Notes under the pieces: generated by a model
Seen by the model: only the letters and a program-made list of their open reading frames with translations
Database searches by the model: none
What the model was told of the DNA's origin: nothing
Shown: positions 6,681 through 6,731 of the stretch, in pieces
Position numbering within the stretch: the first letter of the stretch is position 1
Layout of the letters: the number at the start of each line of letters is the position of its first letter
Source: PXAP01 sp964520585
Lineage (GTDB): Bacteria > Bacteroidota > Bacteroidia > Bacteroidales > PUMT01
Assembly (NCBI GenBank): GCA_964520585.1
Contig: CAZFOO010000170.1
Location: 1 to 6,731 of the forward strand
DNA: 6,731 nt
Direction of reading: 5' to 3'
Position numbers and translations under genes: made by a program

Positions 6681-6731
6681 CTAATTAAGGAAGTTTCCAA
6701 ACTTCAGTCCGAAATTAATCGTGCGTGGTGA
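6681..6731 (-). CDS. C-terminal end of a minus-strand gene, possibly a TonB-dependent/SusC-like outer-membrane protein
   Basis: From the right edge, one minus-strand frame reads SPRTINFGLKFGNFLN and then a TAG stop (6683-6681); the other two frames stop within about ten codons. The PRT-hydrophobic-FGLKF pattern resembles the last beta-strand of TonB-dependent and SusC-like receptors in Bacteroidota, which commonly end in a PRT motif followed by an alternating strand with a terminal aromatic. Here three extra residues (FLN after GN) follow, which is atypical. Only 16 codons are visible, so this rests on a short motif. Such a receptor would suit the glycosidase context, but another barrel protein or a chance frame is possible. 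The gene would converge on the GH2 gene. Confidence 0.4.
   Translation of the reverse strand, partial: SPRTINFGLKFGNFLN

Noticed and set aside
6690..6705. Inverted repeat GAAGTTT / AAACTTC with a 2-base loop, as a terminator or operator
   Set aside because: It falls inside the probable coding tail (residues K-F-G-N) and has no T-run on either side that would make it a terminator.

Overview
The window reads as accessory carbohydrate-degrading DNA from a member of the Bacteroidota. The evidence is the protein types (a lipoprotein GH78-type alpha-L-rhamnosidase, a LacZ-like GH2 enzyme carrying a LamG domain, outer-membrane beta-barrel sequences), AT-rich spacers, A/T-rich start regions without clear Shine-Dalgarno sites, and weak matches to the Bacteroidota -33/-7 promoter pattern. 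No RNA gene, transposon, integrase or CRISPR array is visible. The species cannot be named from this sequence.

Layout: (1) 1-1470, minus strand: the N-terminal 490 codons of an alpha-L-rhamnosidase running off the left edge; its catalytic barrel lies outside the window. (2) 1471-1753: an AT-rich spacer with three adjacent inverted repeats and two very short signal-peptide-like reading frames on opposite strands. (3) 1754-2521, minus strand: a 255-residue exported protein, probably a small outer-membrane beta-barrel of unknown function. (4) 2522-2686: the divergent promoter region. (5) 2687-6565, plus strand: a complete 1292-residue exported GH2 beta-galactosidase-type enzyme with a LamG domain inserted just after the last strand of its catalytic barrel. 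(6) 6566-6680: a short spacer between convergent genes. (7) 6681-6731, minus strand: probably the last 16 codons of another gene, whose ending resembles the C-termini of TonB-dependent/SusC-like outer-membrane proteins.

Taken together (inference), this looks like part of a polysaccharide utilisation locus or a loose glycosidase cluster. It would act on a glycan with both alpha-L-rhamnosyl and beta-galactosyl residues, such as a pectic or rhamnose-rich algal polymer. The rhamnosidase would sit on a membrane as a lipoprotein, the GH2 enzyme would act in the periplasm or at the surface, and barrel proteins would lie in the outer membrane. The substrate cannot be fixed from this window. The most unusual features are the LamG insertion at the GH2 active-site rim with its changed LacZ motifs, the unrecognised barrel protein, and the spacer with stacked inverted repeats.
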